Below, one piece after another: positions 28,601-36,159 of a stretch of DNA of 46,977 nt. Source of the DNA: Actinomycetota bacterium (GTDB lineage: Bacteria > Actinomycetota > Acidimicrobiia > Acidimicrobiales > AC-14). Below the pieces are notes generated by a model. The model made no database searches and was not told the DNA's origin. It was given only the letters and a program-made list of their open reading frames with translations. Both the position numbers and the translations under genes were made by a program. The stretch is from positions 1-46,977 of the forward strand of contig VAWU01000008.1 of the NCBI GenBank assembly GCA_005888325.1, in the 5' to 3' direction. Position 1 is the first letter of the stretch. The number at the start of each line of letters is the position of its first letter.

Positions 28601-30053
28601 GGTGGATCAGCTCACGGGCCGGCACCCTGGTGTGGTGGAGCCCGTGCCCACAGGGCGGTTGTACTCCGACGCGGACGCTCTCATCGAGGAGACCATCGCC
28701 GGCGAGCTCGGGCTGGACGAGCTCCTCGAACAGCTGCTCGCGACGGTCGGACGCGACACCGGCGCGGAAAGAGGCATCCTTTTCGTCAACGACGGCTCCG
28801 CACTCGTGCCCCGCCTCGTTCTCGACGAGCACGGGTTGACGACGATCGCCGAACCGACGGCCGGCCACGACGCTCCCGCCTACGGCGCCTCGGTCGTCCG
28901 CTACGTCGAGCGCTCCGATCGCCCGGTGCTCATCACCGACACGGCCACGAGTGTGCACGGGCGCGACCCACATCTCCGAGCGACGGGAGTCCGCTCGGTG
29001 CTGTGCCTTCCCGTTGCCCGTGGCGGCGTGCTGCGCGCGATCGTCTATCTCGAGAGTCGGGTGGCCCGCGCGTTCGAGCTCGCGCACGTCGAGTCACTCC
29101 GGCTGCTCTCTGCGCACGTCGCCACCGCGCTCGAGAATGCCCAGCTCCTGCTCCGGCTCGAGGACGCGCTCTCCTCGCAGACCGATCTCGTCTTCGCCCA
29201 GTCGCGGTTCATCCCGGAGCAGCTCCTGCAGGCGCTCGGTCGCGACAACCTGATCGCGATCGAAGCCGGCGATGCGGTCGTACGCGAGATGACCCTGCTG
29301 TACTCCGACATCCGCGGTTACACACACATCCAAGAGGGTCTCGATCCGCGTCACGGAATCACCTTCCTCAACGACTACCTGCGCCACATGGAGCCCCCGG
29401 TCGTGGCCCACGGAGGCTTCGTCAACTCCTACGTCGGCGACGGGATGATCGCAGCCTTCGACCGAACCTCCGACGGCGCGCTCCGCGCCGCGCTGGCGAT
29501 GCGCCGCACGGAGCGCGAGGTGACGGTCGAACGGCGTGCCCGTGGCCTCGAACCCGTGCGGACCGGCATCGCGATCCATACCGGAGATGTCGTGGTGGGC
29601 ACCTTCGGCGGCGTGAACCAGCTGCGCTGCGGCGTCGTCGGCGACGCGGTGAACCTCGCCGCCCGGCTCGAAGGCCTCACGCGCCACTACGGCTCATTGC
29701 TCATCAGCGAGAGCGCACGCGCCGGGCTCGAAGACGTCGACGCCTACGACCTCCGCCGGGTAGGGACCTTCCGCGTCGTCGGCCGCACCACACCCGTGAC
29801 CGTGTGGGAGGTGTTCGACGAGGACGAGCCTCCGCTGCGCTCGGCGAAGCGCACCACGTCGGCGGCGCACGAGGCTGCACTCGACGCGTTCGCAGCCGGG
29901 CGAATCGCCGAGGCGTCCGCCGCGTTCGAGGAGCTCGCTCAGCTCGTCAAGGGCGACAAGGTGGCGCCCGCGTACGTCGCCCACTGCCGTCGCCTCCTCG
30001 AGTACGGCCTACCCGACGACTGGGACGGCGTCATCAGCCTCGATCACAAGTAG
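25626..30053 (+). CDS. AAA/STAND ATPase-TPR-GAF-class III cyclase multidomain protein
   Basis: This is a 1475-residue signalling protein. A predicted ATPase comes first, with Walker A GESGIGKST near residue 67 and Walker B VITLDDFDRADSES near 197. A long helical TPR-like middle follows. A GAF domain covers about residues 1015-1175, including GRDTGAERGILFVN and GVRSVLCLPVARGG. The C-terminal class III cyclase (about 1215-1395) has metal aspartates in LLYSDIRGYT and SYVGDGM, and the catalytic pair in GDAVNLAARLEG. The adenine-selecting lysine position reads Ser in FVNSYVGD, so nucleotide choice is uncertain. The start is uncertain: GTG 25626 overlaps the Crp gene, while ATG 25689 is the first ATG. 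It converges on the FAD oxidoreductase operon. Confidence 0.85.
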   Translation: MAADDDGASLAVNVGPAAIETMREDPRPGNRVRFPDAVIGRDDVLTVLEQRVAKLSNGGRALVVLEGESGIGKSTVLREMRRRVLATGGNVAGGEFSASAAAAPTTGLRRAVGDLVETMLGLSDDQMQDWLADLRQAVGGSVEPLADLVPELGLLPSSEQLPPVDSPTGLRNRLRLAVLGVVLASAHRTQPLVITLDDFDRADSESMQIVHDVMRSDADGLLVLATARPGALDGLPILDDPTTGRIRLAELTKGALRDFVAAALETRAEVVDELASTVSECVGANPLTVLQFLQRAVAGGGLTPSPGPPGWVWDESALRALERTPTEEEIAASALREIPSVAVIEVASCLGEHFTISSLATATDRSADEVAETILHALRRGILMRGSATDPGGTFLDTNDEYRFVHERVQRAVRSRLSDDEQAAVHQRVGRVLLGSAAVDDLFDAVRHLNQAVTQLHSDSERMELAALDARAAARARQTAAFALALEFANAGLACLPTDGDSRDHAVVLALHLTGAEAAWITGDLDRMLQLIEAGRALQTTALERAELAFLEVKGLVAAERPADALACGRAALEELDVRLPAAPTQRNVLATLPGVWRRLHNRSDADLLAMPEATDPETLVAQKLLAEMFGPAYMAEPDLWPLLALRCLTITLDEGRAPMSPVAFAGYGLLLAAMGRYDAAQRFGDLAMQMAEAPESREFRPWTKFLFYDFIHHWTRPALEAIEPLREAGREALLIGDLENAGFMTAVELYQSLAYGVPLPEIDARGLELAVHLRPYRAQFSLCESTRQMVHNLMGRSADRFELAGETAYDERVAVPSAIERHDVTALTAYHLTRLALHLWFGDFEGGLLHAEKSEEHLVGMRGTPNVPIFHMSNAILRLRTAPHAAATRRAVRRARKGFRTWARTSPENYRGPALLVEAEEARAAGHDRRAEALYDEAIEAADRSGSVTVFGALAREFAAELHAQKRRELVARSYLTAAIESWAALGAYGKVDQLTGRHPGVVEPVPTGRLYSDADALIEETIAGELGLDELLEQLLATVGRDTGAERGILFVNDGSALVPRLVLDEHGLTTIAEPTAGHDAPAYGASVVRYVERSDRPVLITDTATSVHGRDPHLRATGVRSVLCLPVARGGVLRAIVYLESRVARAFELAHVESLRLLSAHVATALENAQLLLRLEDALSSQTDLVFAQSRFIPEQLLQALGRDNLIAIEAGDAVVREMTLLYSDIRGYTHIQEGLDPRHGITFLNDYLRHMEPPVVAHGGFVNSYVGDGMIAAFDRTSDGALRAALAMRRTEREVTVERRARGLEPVRTGIAIHTGDVVVGTFGGVNQLRCGVVGDAVNLAARLEGLTRHYGSLLISESARAGLEDVDAYDLRRVGTFRVVGRTTPVTVWEVFDEDEPPLRSAKRTTSAAHEAALDAFAAGRIAEASAAFEELAQLVKGDKVAPAYVAHCRRLLEYGLPDDWDGVISLDHK

Positions 30054-30076
30054 CCGAGCGCGTTCAGCAGGGCAAC

Positions 30077-31558
30077 CTACCGCCGCCGGCGTAGATGCGG
30101 GGGAAGGTACTTCAGCGGTTGGTCGAGCAAAGCGTTTTGGTTCAGCGGATCGCCGAACGGATCGACCCCATAGATCCCGCCGCCACCCTGATCAGGGGGC
30201 CGGTCGACGAGGCCGATGCGGTCGAGCAGGTCGCGGTCTTGGGACGGCTGCGGAGCGCCCGGGCGCGGGCCGTCCGGGCGTGAGTCGACCTTCGACGCCG
30301 CGCAGGTGGACTCAACAAGCTTGCGCCACTGCCGCACCTGGTCGACGATCCACATGGCCGGCGCGTACGGGTCGACGGGCGGCCCATACCCGCCGAGGTT
30401 GGAGGCGACGGCCGAGGCGTTGTCGATCCCCCAGACGTGCCAGGGATGAGCGAGCCCGGCCCGGAAATAGTCCGAGTCGAGGGCGCGGGTGGGGCGGGCG
30501 TCGGCCGGCTCGCGGTTCTCGCAGTCGAAGATGAAGCAGAAGTCGCCGGCGGGCGTGGGCTGGCGGATGGGACTCGAGAGCTCTTGGTCGACGAATCCGA
30601 ACGGCATCCGCCAGGACAAGCCCGGTAGGTCGCGTTCGTCATCCTTCTCCGACTGCTTATACACATAGTGGTCGAGGATCGCGTTGACTGCGTGGCGGCC
30701 CGATTCGCAGGCCGCCTCCATGCTCGTCATGCGGGTGAAGGTCTTGCACCACGTTCCGGCGAACACCAGCTTGTCGTGATGCACCTCATAACCGCCGTGG
30801 CCCGCCTGCCAGACGTGCAGGCGCTTCTGCATTTCGCGCATCGCTTCGTTTGGGACCACAGTGATGGACGTGCCCTGAGGGTTCCACGGGTAGGCGCCGG
30901 GCCGGTTCTTCCAGTCGCCGATGAGCGGGATGAGATATGGAGCGCGGTTGTAGCGCGGCGTCTCGTATTCTTCGAGCCCCTCGGCGTCGGTGGCTCGCGT
31001 ATGGTCGTCTTTCGTCTTGAACACGATGAACTCGTCCACCGCGTACCAGATGGGTCGGGGAAGCTGTCTGGCCACAACGTCGTGGCCGAACGTGTCCAGG
31101 AGCTCGACGGTGATCTGACGCCAAACCTCGAGGGCGATCTCCCTGCGGGTGCATTCGCGGGCGGGCTTCTCCACACAGGACGCCGTGTTCCAATCGCCGA
31201 TGTCGACGGACATCACCGACACGTAGCCGTGCGTCTTCAGATTCGGCTTGTCGGTCCAGAACCCCGACTGGTTGATCGCGGACAGGCCCCACTCCGAATT
31301 TGAGTAGTACACGTGACCTCGGACGATCTGGAACTCCGTGTCGAAGAAGAACTGGATGCCCGACAGCGCTTGGAACCGGTCCCAGCCAACCGTGCCGAGC
31401 TGCTCGAACTTGAACGGATTACGGCGACCGATTCTGGCGCGATTCAGCGTACGCGGGTCTGCAGGTGGCTCACTCGTCGCCCACCCGTCGAGCCCGATGA
31501 CCGTGCTCATCGCACGTACGGCACGCTTTCTCTCGATCTCCGTCGGCGCGTCCTTCAC
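30077..31558 (-). CDS. FAD-dependent oxidoreductase, C-terminal half (split gene)
   Basis: This 493-residue product lacks any N-terminal dinucleotide-binding motif. It looks like the substrate and second FAD part of an amine-oxidase/phytoene-desaturase-like flavoprotein, with SGIQFFFDTEFQIVRGHVYY, SEWGLSAINQSGFW and TSMEAACESGRHAVNAILDH. The last resembles the C-terminal flavin loop. It starts at GTG 31558 overlapping the stop of the N-terminal half by four bases. Read without the frame change, the two halves make one continuous chain of about 890 residues. Immediately before the GTG the same frame encodes LREL, natural family-like sequence, which favours a frameshift over a true two-gene arrangement. 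It is the last gene of the isoprenoid operon. Confidence 0.7.
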   Translation of the reverse strand: MKDAPTEIERKRAVRAMSTVIGLDGWATSEPPADPRTLNRARIGRRNPFKFEQLGTVGWDRFQALSGIQFFFDTEFQIVRGHVYYSNSEWGLSAINQSGFWTDKPNLKTHGYVSVMSVDIGDWNTASCVEKPARECTRREIALEVWRQITVELLDTFGHDVVARQLPRPIWYAVDEFIVFKTKDDHTRATDAEGLEEYETPRYNRAPYLIPLIGDWKNRPGAYPWNPQGTSITVVPNEAMREMQKRLHVWQAGHGGYEVHHDKLVFAGTWCKTFTRMTSMEAACESGRHAVNAILDHYVYKQSEKDDERDLPGLSWRMPFGFVDQELSSPIRQPTPAGDFCFIFDCENREPADARPTRALDSDYFRAGLAHPWHVWGIDNASAVASNLGGYGPPVDPYAPAMWIVDQVRQWRKLVESTCAASKVDSRPDGPRPGAPQPSQDRDLLDRIGLVDRPPDQGGGGIYGVDPFGDPLNQNALLDQPLKYLPPHLRRRR

Positions 31559-32742
31559 GAGCTCGCGTAGTCATGACCGTCGCGGAGGGGTCGGGTCGCG
31601 AGCTCCGCCCGGAACGCGTCGGTCGCCACGACGTAGTAATCGGGCGCGGGATCAAGCGGTTCAGCCTGATTCCGAGGGTCCTCGTCGGAGTCTTCCCGCG
31701 GGTCGAGCCTCAGATCGTGATCGAGCCAGTCGGGGGAGCTGGAAGCCACCCAGGCAGTGAGGACCCCGTCCTCGAGTGTGAAGCCCCGGAGCATCTTCGC
31801 CTCGAAGTCGACGCCGAGCTTCCTCAGGTGCACGTACCAGTCGTCGAACCATGCGTCGGTGGTCGGCCCGTTGAGCACGCCGTCGGCCTTGCTGTCGTAG
31901 CGGTCGAGTGCCATGTTGAGCTGGACGTAGGTGCTGATGTTGGTCCGGGCATCGCCGAAGCGGGAGTCGAAGCCGGCGAGGATCTTGGGCATATTGAGGA
32001 TCTGTCGCGCGAACGCGGGGCTGTAGCGGTAGCGCTGGACACCCGTGTCCGGGTCGACCCCGACGAAGAACTCGTAGGCCGACACGTCTTCGAGCTCCTT
32101 GGCACGACGCTCGGGCGACGTCACCAAGAACCGCAGGATCCGACCGAGGAACGTCGAGATGTCGCTCTGGGTGAAGCCGAGTTGGCGGATCTCGTTGAAC
32201 ACGCCGTGGAGCTCGGCAATCGATCGCGGCGTCTCGCGGGGAAGCACGAGCGAGGGCAGGCCATCGAGTGCGGTCACCGCCTGCGTGATCACCCGTTGCA
32301 CGTTGTCGTACACCGTGCGCGGGGTCACCTTCGCGGTCGCGACGTCATGGCGCTGGTCGTAGACGGGAATGCGCTGAAGCATGTCCCAGAGGTGGAGGTA
32401 GTACGCGGGGAAGAAGCGGAAGCCGTGTTCGCCGATCGCACCCGTCGGCGCATCGGCCGAGCTTTCCGTCCCGTCCGGCCTCGGGGAGGGACGGAGGGTC
32501 GGGTACTGGGTCGCGGCCATGCCGCCGATCCGAACGACGAGCCCGTCGGGCTTGCCCAAGCTGCGTGGATCCAGCGTCGGCTCGTAGACCCGCACCCCGA
32601 ACCCTCGCTCCGCGAGCTCGTGCGCGGCGGTCAGCCCGGCGATTCCAGCGCCGAACACCGCAACGGTCGGAGGATGCTCACTACTGGCCGGTGTAGGGAC
32701 GAATCGGTCGCCGGAGTCGCTCGAGGACTGCGCTGCGGGCAT
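31555..32742 (-). CDS. FAD-dependent oxidoreductase, N-terminal half (split gene)
   Basis: This 395-residue product carries the FAD-binding Rossmann motif VAVFGAGIAGLTAAHELAERG followed by VRVYE. GEHGFRFFPAYYLHLWDML follows, as in hydroxysqualene dehydroxylase and phytoene-desaturase-like enzymes. The chain ends abruptly at YYVVATDAF plus a short tail, before the part that normally closes the flavin site. The missing part is encoded by the next gene. ATG 32742 overlaps the SCP2-like gene's stop by one base (TGATG). In context it would oxidise, desaturate or dehydroxylate an isoprenoid made by the upstream synthetase; the exact reaction is not readable. Confidence 0.75.
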   Translation of the reverse strand: MPAAQSSSDSGDRFVPTPASSEHPPTVAVFGAGIAGLTAAHELAERGFGVRVYEPTLDPRSLGKPDGLVVRIGGMAATQYPTLRPSPRPDGTESSADAPTGAIGEHGFRFFPAYYLHLWDMLQRIPVYDQRHDVATAKVTPRTVYDNVQRVITQAVTALDGLPSLVLPRETPRSIAELHGVFNEIRQLGFTQSDISTFLGRILRFLVTSPERRAKELEDVSAYEFFVGVDPDTGVQRYRYSPAFARQILNMPKILAGFDSRFGDARTNISTYVQLNMALDRYDSKADGVLNGPTTDAWFDDWYVHLRKLGVDFEAKMLRGFTLEDGVLTAWVASSSPDWLDHDLRLDPREDSDEDPRNQAEPLDPAPDYYVVATDAFRAELATRPLRDGHDYASS

Positions 32743-33182
32743 CACGCCACCCTTTCATTCTGAAACTCGTCGTAGAGCTGAGCGACCTCGTCGCAGCGGA
32801 CCGCGCCGTGCACGAACGCCTCGAGCGCCTCGAGCAGGGTCACGAGGTCGGCGAGCCGACCCTCGACGCGCACCTCGTCGGCGCACACGGCGTCGGCCAG
32901 CGTGCGCCGGCCCGCGAGGACCGATCGCACCGCGGCACGCGTCGTGCGCACACACACGCTCGCCTCTCCGTGCGGAGAGTGCACGCGGGGAATGCCCTTC
33001 TCCACTCGCACATCGAAGACCTCACCGTCCACGGAAAGGCGAACCGTCGATTCGCCGAGCCGCCGCGCCATCTCCGCGTGAGCACGAGGACAGGCCCCTC
33101 GCAGCACTTCGAACGCACGCTCCAGAAGCGTCGCGATCGGAGCTGTCGTCCGGCCGTCGTCAACCAAGGAACTCGAAGACAC
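32742..33182 (-). CDS. SCP2-like sterol/lipid-binding protein
   Basis: This protein of about 146 residues resembles the SCP2 lipid-carrier fold. A helix precedes a beta-sheet (VRLSVDGEVFDVRVEKGIP, then ASVCVRTT). Then come the helical AAVRSVLAGRRTLADAV and the closing VRVEGRLADLVTLLEAL, matching the charge-then-helix end of SCP2 domains. These proteins hold hydrophobic ligands such as sterols or isoprenoids and hand them between enzymes. The start is uncertain: GTG 33182 is used and overlaps the preceding gene by 23 bases. It sits between the AttH/CrtC-like gene and the FAD oxidoreductase, fitting a carrier for the pathway intermediate. Confidence 0.65.
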   Translation of the reverse strand: MSSSSLVDDGRTTAPIATLLERAFEVLRGACPRAHAEMARRLGESTVRLSVDGEVFDVRVEKGIPRVHSPHGEASVCVRTTRAAVRSVLAGRRTLADAVCADEVRVEGRLADLVTLLEALEAFVHGAVRCDEVAQLYDEFQNERVA

Positions 33183-34142
33183 CTGATCCCTCGAGGTCGA
33201 GCGCCCGACCGCCGATCTCCCCCGCCGCACGCACCGCGCCGCTCACCTCGTTGAGCACGACGACGCCGAGGTCGTCGTGCTCGTCGGGCACGACGATGCG
33301 CACGTAGTGATCCGGCTCGAAGCGCAGTTGCACCTGATCGCCGTCCTGATGGCCGCGGATCCTCACAGCCGCGGGCAGGTCGCTCGCCAAGCCCGGCCGC
33401 AGCACACGCATCACGGTCGGCAGCGTGAGGGCAGGCGGGCGGCGAAGCAACCCATCGTGCGCAACGGTCACTGCGGCGTCACGCCACATCGCGGCGGCCG
33501 GAACCGGTCGGTCATGCACATGAAGACGATCGTCCATGGGTCGCTGGAGCACTCGGGTAGCACCGACCCCCAAACCCAGCCGAAGTCGTCGCCCCAACGA
33601 AAACGGCCCCAATTGTGGTCGTGGTACGCGGGCGCGGCGCGAAGACTCACGCGTGTGTCGCCGACCCAAACGTGACCGTGCGCCTCGAGCCGGGGCACGA
33701 ACAACCAAGAGAGCCGCGAGCCGCGGGCGAGTGGCTGGTTGTTCACGACGAACGGGGTCGAGGCCGGCACGAGCCGGAGCCGGGCACGCAGACGGATCGC
33801 CGGAACCTCGACCACGAGCTCGTACGCGCCGTCGACGAGCTCGAGCGAGCACGGCCCGAGACGCGCCGCGACCCGTCCGGTACGCACCTCGCAGTCCTTG
33901 GGATCGAAGTTCTCAACGGTTCCCGAATAGTCGCCGTGACGCACGAGGACAATGACGCGCGGCACGGTCCGGGTCCCCTGGGGGCTTGTCCGGTCGGTGA
34001 GGCTGAAGTTGACGATGAGACGGAAACCCTGGTTGTGCACTACGAAGTGGTGCCACTCCTTGTAGGGCCCGGTCTCCCCGAGCGAACGTCGCGATCCGCG
34101 TAGGAAGTCGGTGCGATGGAGTACGTCCTCGGTAACGGTCAC
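33160..34142 (-). pseudogene. AttH/CrtC-like lipocalin-fold protein, frameshifted
   Basis: Two frames together encode one protein of the AttH/CrtC group (hydroxyneurosporene synthase, tocopherol-cyclase-like lipocalins). The first frame starts at GTG 34142. It carries YKEWHHFVVHNQGFRLIVNFSL and the hallmark AYHDHNWGRFRWGDDFGWVWG, and ends at 33468 after MTDRFRPP. From about 33487-33503 the family sequence continues in another frame (AAAMWRDAAVTVAHDGLL ... EFLG) and stops at 33160. The combined length of about 325 residues suits the family. Members hydrate or cyclise isoprenoids. Either a single indel inactivates the gene or the consensus is wrong. The start overlaps the preceding gene's stop (GTGA). 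Confidence 0.7.
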
Positions 34143-34471
34143 CGCAGTAGCCCTCCGAGCCGTTGCGGGAGGTCCGCGCCGACCTTCGCCTCGGAATCGC
34201 GCTCGCTGTGCGCGACGAGCGCTGGGCCGAACAGAGCAACGAGACGATCGTGCGTCGCGATCGCGCCCAGCAGCAGCGCGACGAACGCCTCGGGCTCCGG
34301 CCGCATACCCGCATCTGTGCTCGAGCTGTTCGCCGGCAGAGCGGCGTGTGCGAGCAGACCATCGGGCAGCAGCTTCCGGACGGCCGAGAGAGTGCCGATC
34401 GCGCCGAGCACCAGCGCAAGCGGAACGTGATCGTCCGCGTAGCGCGCTTCGAGCGCGCCGAGAGTTCTCAC
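34139..34471 (-). CDS. Small protein of unknown function in the isoprenoid operon
   Basis: I do not recognise this 110-residue protein. It is mostly helical and hydrophobic in patches (DDHVPLALVLGAIGTLSAV and EAFVALLLGAIATHDRLVAL), with no cysteine pair or known motif. The twin pattern LxLGAI, once near residue 20 and again near 67, suggests an internal duplication. It begins at GTG 34471 and overlaps both neighbours by four bases, so it is translated with the pathway and is probably a subunit or accessory factor. Confidence 0.6.
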   Translation of the reverse strand: MRTLGALEARYADDHVPLALVLGAIGTLSAVRKLLPDGLLAHAALPANSSSTDAGMRPEPEAFVALLLGAIATHDRLVALFGPALVAHSERDSEAKVGADLPQRLGGLLR

Positions 34472-34965
34472 GCGAGTCCCCGGGGCCGGAGCGCGGTCAC
34501 AATTCTGTCGACACCCCCGGTCGCGGTGACGTCGGCCAGCAGGTCGACCCATGCCGGTGGGATGCCACCCTCAACGTGCCCGTCGTCGAGCACGTTGAGC
34601 GTCGTCGCCTCCCAGATGCGCCGGAGCCGCTCCACCTCGGGCGCGTCGCGCAGCGCGTCGAGCCAGCGTCGTCCTTCGTCGGTTTCGGCGAAGCGCCGGC
34701 CTTCGCCGACAAGGAAGGATGTGATCGCGTGCGCGATGGCCGGCTGCTCGATCACGGCACGGCGCGCGCGAGAAAGGATCTCGACGAGCTGACGTTCGTC
34801 ATCGGAGAAGTCGCCCGGCAGCGCTGGAGGTGGGTCCACGAACGGCATCGGCCCGACGGCACGCATGGCCGCGTTTCGCAATTGCTCCAGCTCGGCGACC
34901 AGCAGGCCGAGGACCCGAGGGTCGGCTCCTGGGCGGCCGTGGTCAGCAGCGGCGGCGGTTGTCAT
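34468..34965 (-). CDS. Protein of unknown function next to polyprenyl synthetase
   Basis: This 165-residue, mainly alpha-helical, soluble protein has no family I can name. Notable stretches are DFSDDERQLVEILSRARRAV and DEGRRWLDALRDAPEVERL, and a C-terminal GIPPAWVDLLADV. ATG 34965 overlaps the polyprenyl synthetase stop by four bases, and its own stop overlaps the next gene by four. Context suggests a partner of the synthetase or a downstream enzyme. Confidence 0.65.
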   Translation of the reverse strand: MTTAAAADHGRPGADPRVLGLLVAELEQLRNAAMRAVGPMPFVDPPPALPGDFSDDERQLVEILSRARRAVIEQPAIAHAITSFLVGEGRRFAETDEGRRWLDALRDAPEVERLRRIWEATTLNVLDDGHVEGGIPPAWVDLLADVTATGGVDRIVTALRPRGLA

Positions 34966-36125
34966 CGGCTCCGCTCGTGCACATAGCGCACCAGGCCCTC
35001 GATCACGGCGCGGTGGGGCGACGGCGACAGCCATTCGAGACCCTCGAGCCGCGTCGCGGCGGCCTCGGCGTGCCTGCGAGCCGCGCCGGCCGCGTAGTCG
35101 ATCGAGCCCTGCCGGCGAACGAGATCGGACAACCACTGCACCTCCGCCAAGGTCTTCACCGTGGTTGGCCCGCCCCAGACCGCCTGCTCGAGCTCGGCGC
35201 GACCGACGGGCGTGAGCTGCTCGAGGCGCACGAGGTGGTCGAGGAGATCTTGAACCTGCGCGACCTTGTCGCTGGGTGGCCGCGGCCGGGACAGGATCTC
35301 CACTGCACGTCCGCGTTCGGAGGCGCTCGTGGTACGCAGCGCGTGCAGGAGGATCAGCGTGCGTTTGCCTTCCCACAGGTCGCCGCCGATCTCCTTGCCG
35401 TACTCCTGGGGATCGGCCCGCACGTTGAGCAGGTCGTCGGTGACCTGGAAGGCGACGCTCAGCTCGCGCCCGAAGGTTACCAGCTCGTTCACCTGTTCCT
35501 GGGAAGCACCCGCGGCGATCGCGCCGACCTGCATGGGCACGATGAAGCTGTACCAACCGGTCTTCTGCACGACCATGTCGACGTAGTCCGCGTCCTCCAG
35601 CTCCCAACGGTTGTGTCGAATCCAGTCGAGCTCGATCGCCTGGCCCTCCACCGACTCCTGGGTCATGTGGGCAACCGTCTCGAGGATCCGCAGCGCCGGA
35701 CCGAGACCGACGACCTCCACGTTGTCGAGGAGCGGCTTGAGCGAGAGGCAGAACATCGCGTCGCCGACGTTCACCGCGATCGGGACGCCGTGCTCGACGT
35801 GGAGGGTGGGCCGGCCCCGCCGCATCATCGAGTCGTCCTCGACGTCGTCGTGCACGAGGAAGGCGTTGTGGTAGAGCTCGAGGGTGGCGGCCGTCGGCAA
35901 CACCGCCTCGACGTCGCCGCCGAGCGCGCGGCACGTCGCGATCGCCAGCGTCGGCCGGAGCGCCTTCCCGTCGCGCAGCGGGTAGTCGAGGATGAGGCGG
36001 TAGAGCACGTCCCGGTGCTCGCTGCGGTGGTCGAAGAGCCGGCAGATCTCCTCGGTCACCAGACGGCGACAGTCCGCCATGTAGCCCTCGAGATCGCCGT
36101 TCTGCACCCCCCCTCGGGAGTCCAC
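34962..36125 (-). CDS. Polyprenyl diphosphate synthetase (GGPP/FPP synthase family)
   Basis: This 387-residue trans-prenyltransferase would condense isopentenyl diphosphate with allylic diphosphates. The first aspartate-rich motif is VHDDVEDDSMMRRGRPT (Asp93, 94 and 97). The second reads VTDDLLNVRAD, so the last aspartate of DDxxD is Asn. GKALRPTLA is the usual lysine/arginine substrate loop. The residues before the first motif (YHNAF) include no large block, fitting a C20 or longer product, but chain length cannot be fixed by eye. The start is uncertain (GTG 36125; GTG 36107 has a G-rich ribosome site just before it). It is the first enzyme of the operon running to 30077, 34 bases after the GGDEF-EAL gene. 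Confidence 0.88.
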   Translation of the reverse strand: MDSRGGVQNGDLEGYMADCRRLVTEEICRLFDHRSEHRDVLYRLILDYPLRDGKALRPTLAIATCRALGGDVEAVLPTAATLELYHNAFLVHDDVEDDSMMRRGRPTLHVEHGVPIAVNVGDAMFCLSLKPLLDNVEVVGLGPALRILETVAHMTQESVEGQAIELDWIRHNRWELEDADYVDMVVQKTGWYSFIVPMQVGAIAAGASQEQVNELVTFGRELSVAFQVTDDLLNVRADPQEYGKEIGGDLWEGKRTLILLHALRTTSASERGRAVEILSRPRPPSDKVAQVQDLLDHLVRLEQLTPVGRAELEQAVWGGPTTVKTLAEVQWLSDLVRRQGSIDYAAGAARRHAEAAATRLEGLEWLSPSPHRAVIEGLVRYVHERSR

Positions 36126-36159
36126 GGGCGTCAGCGTAGGTCGCGTCGCGTCTGCGTGC

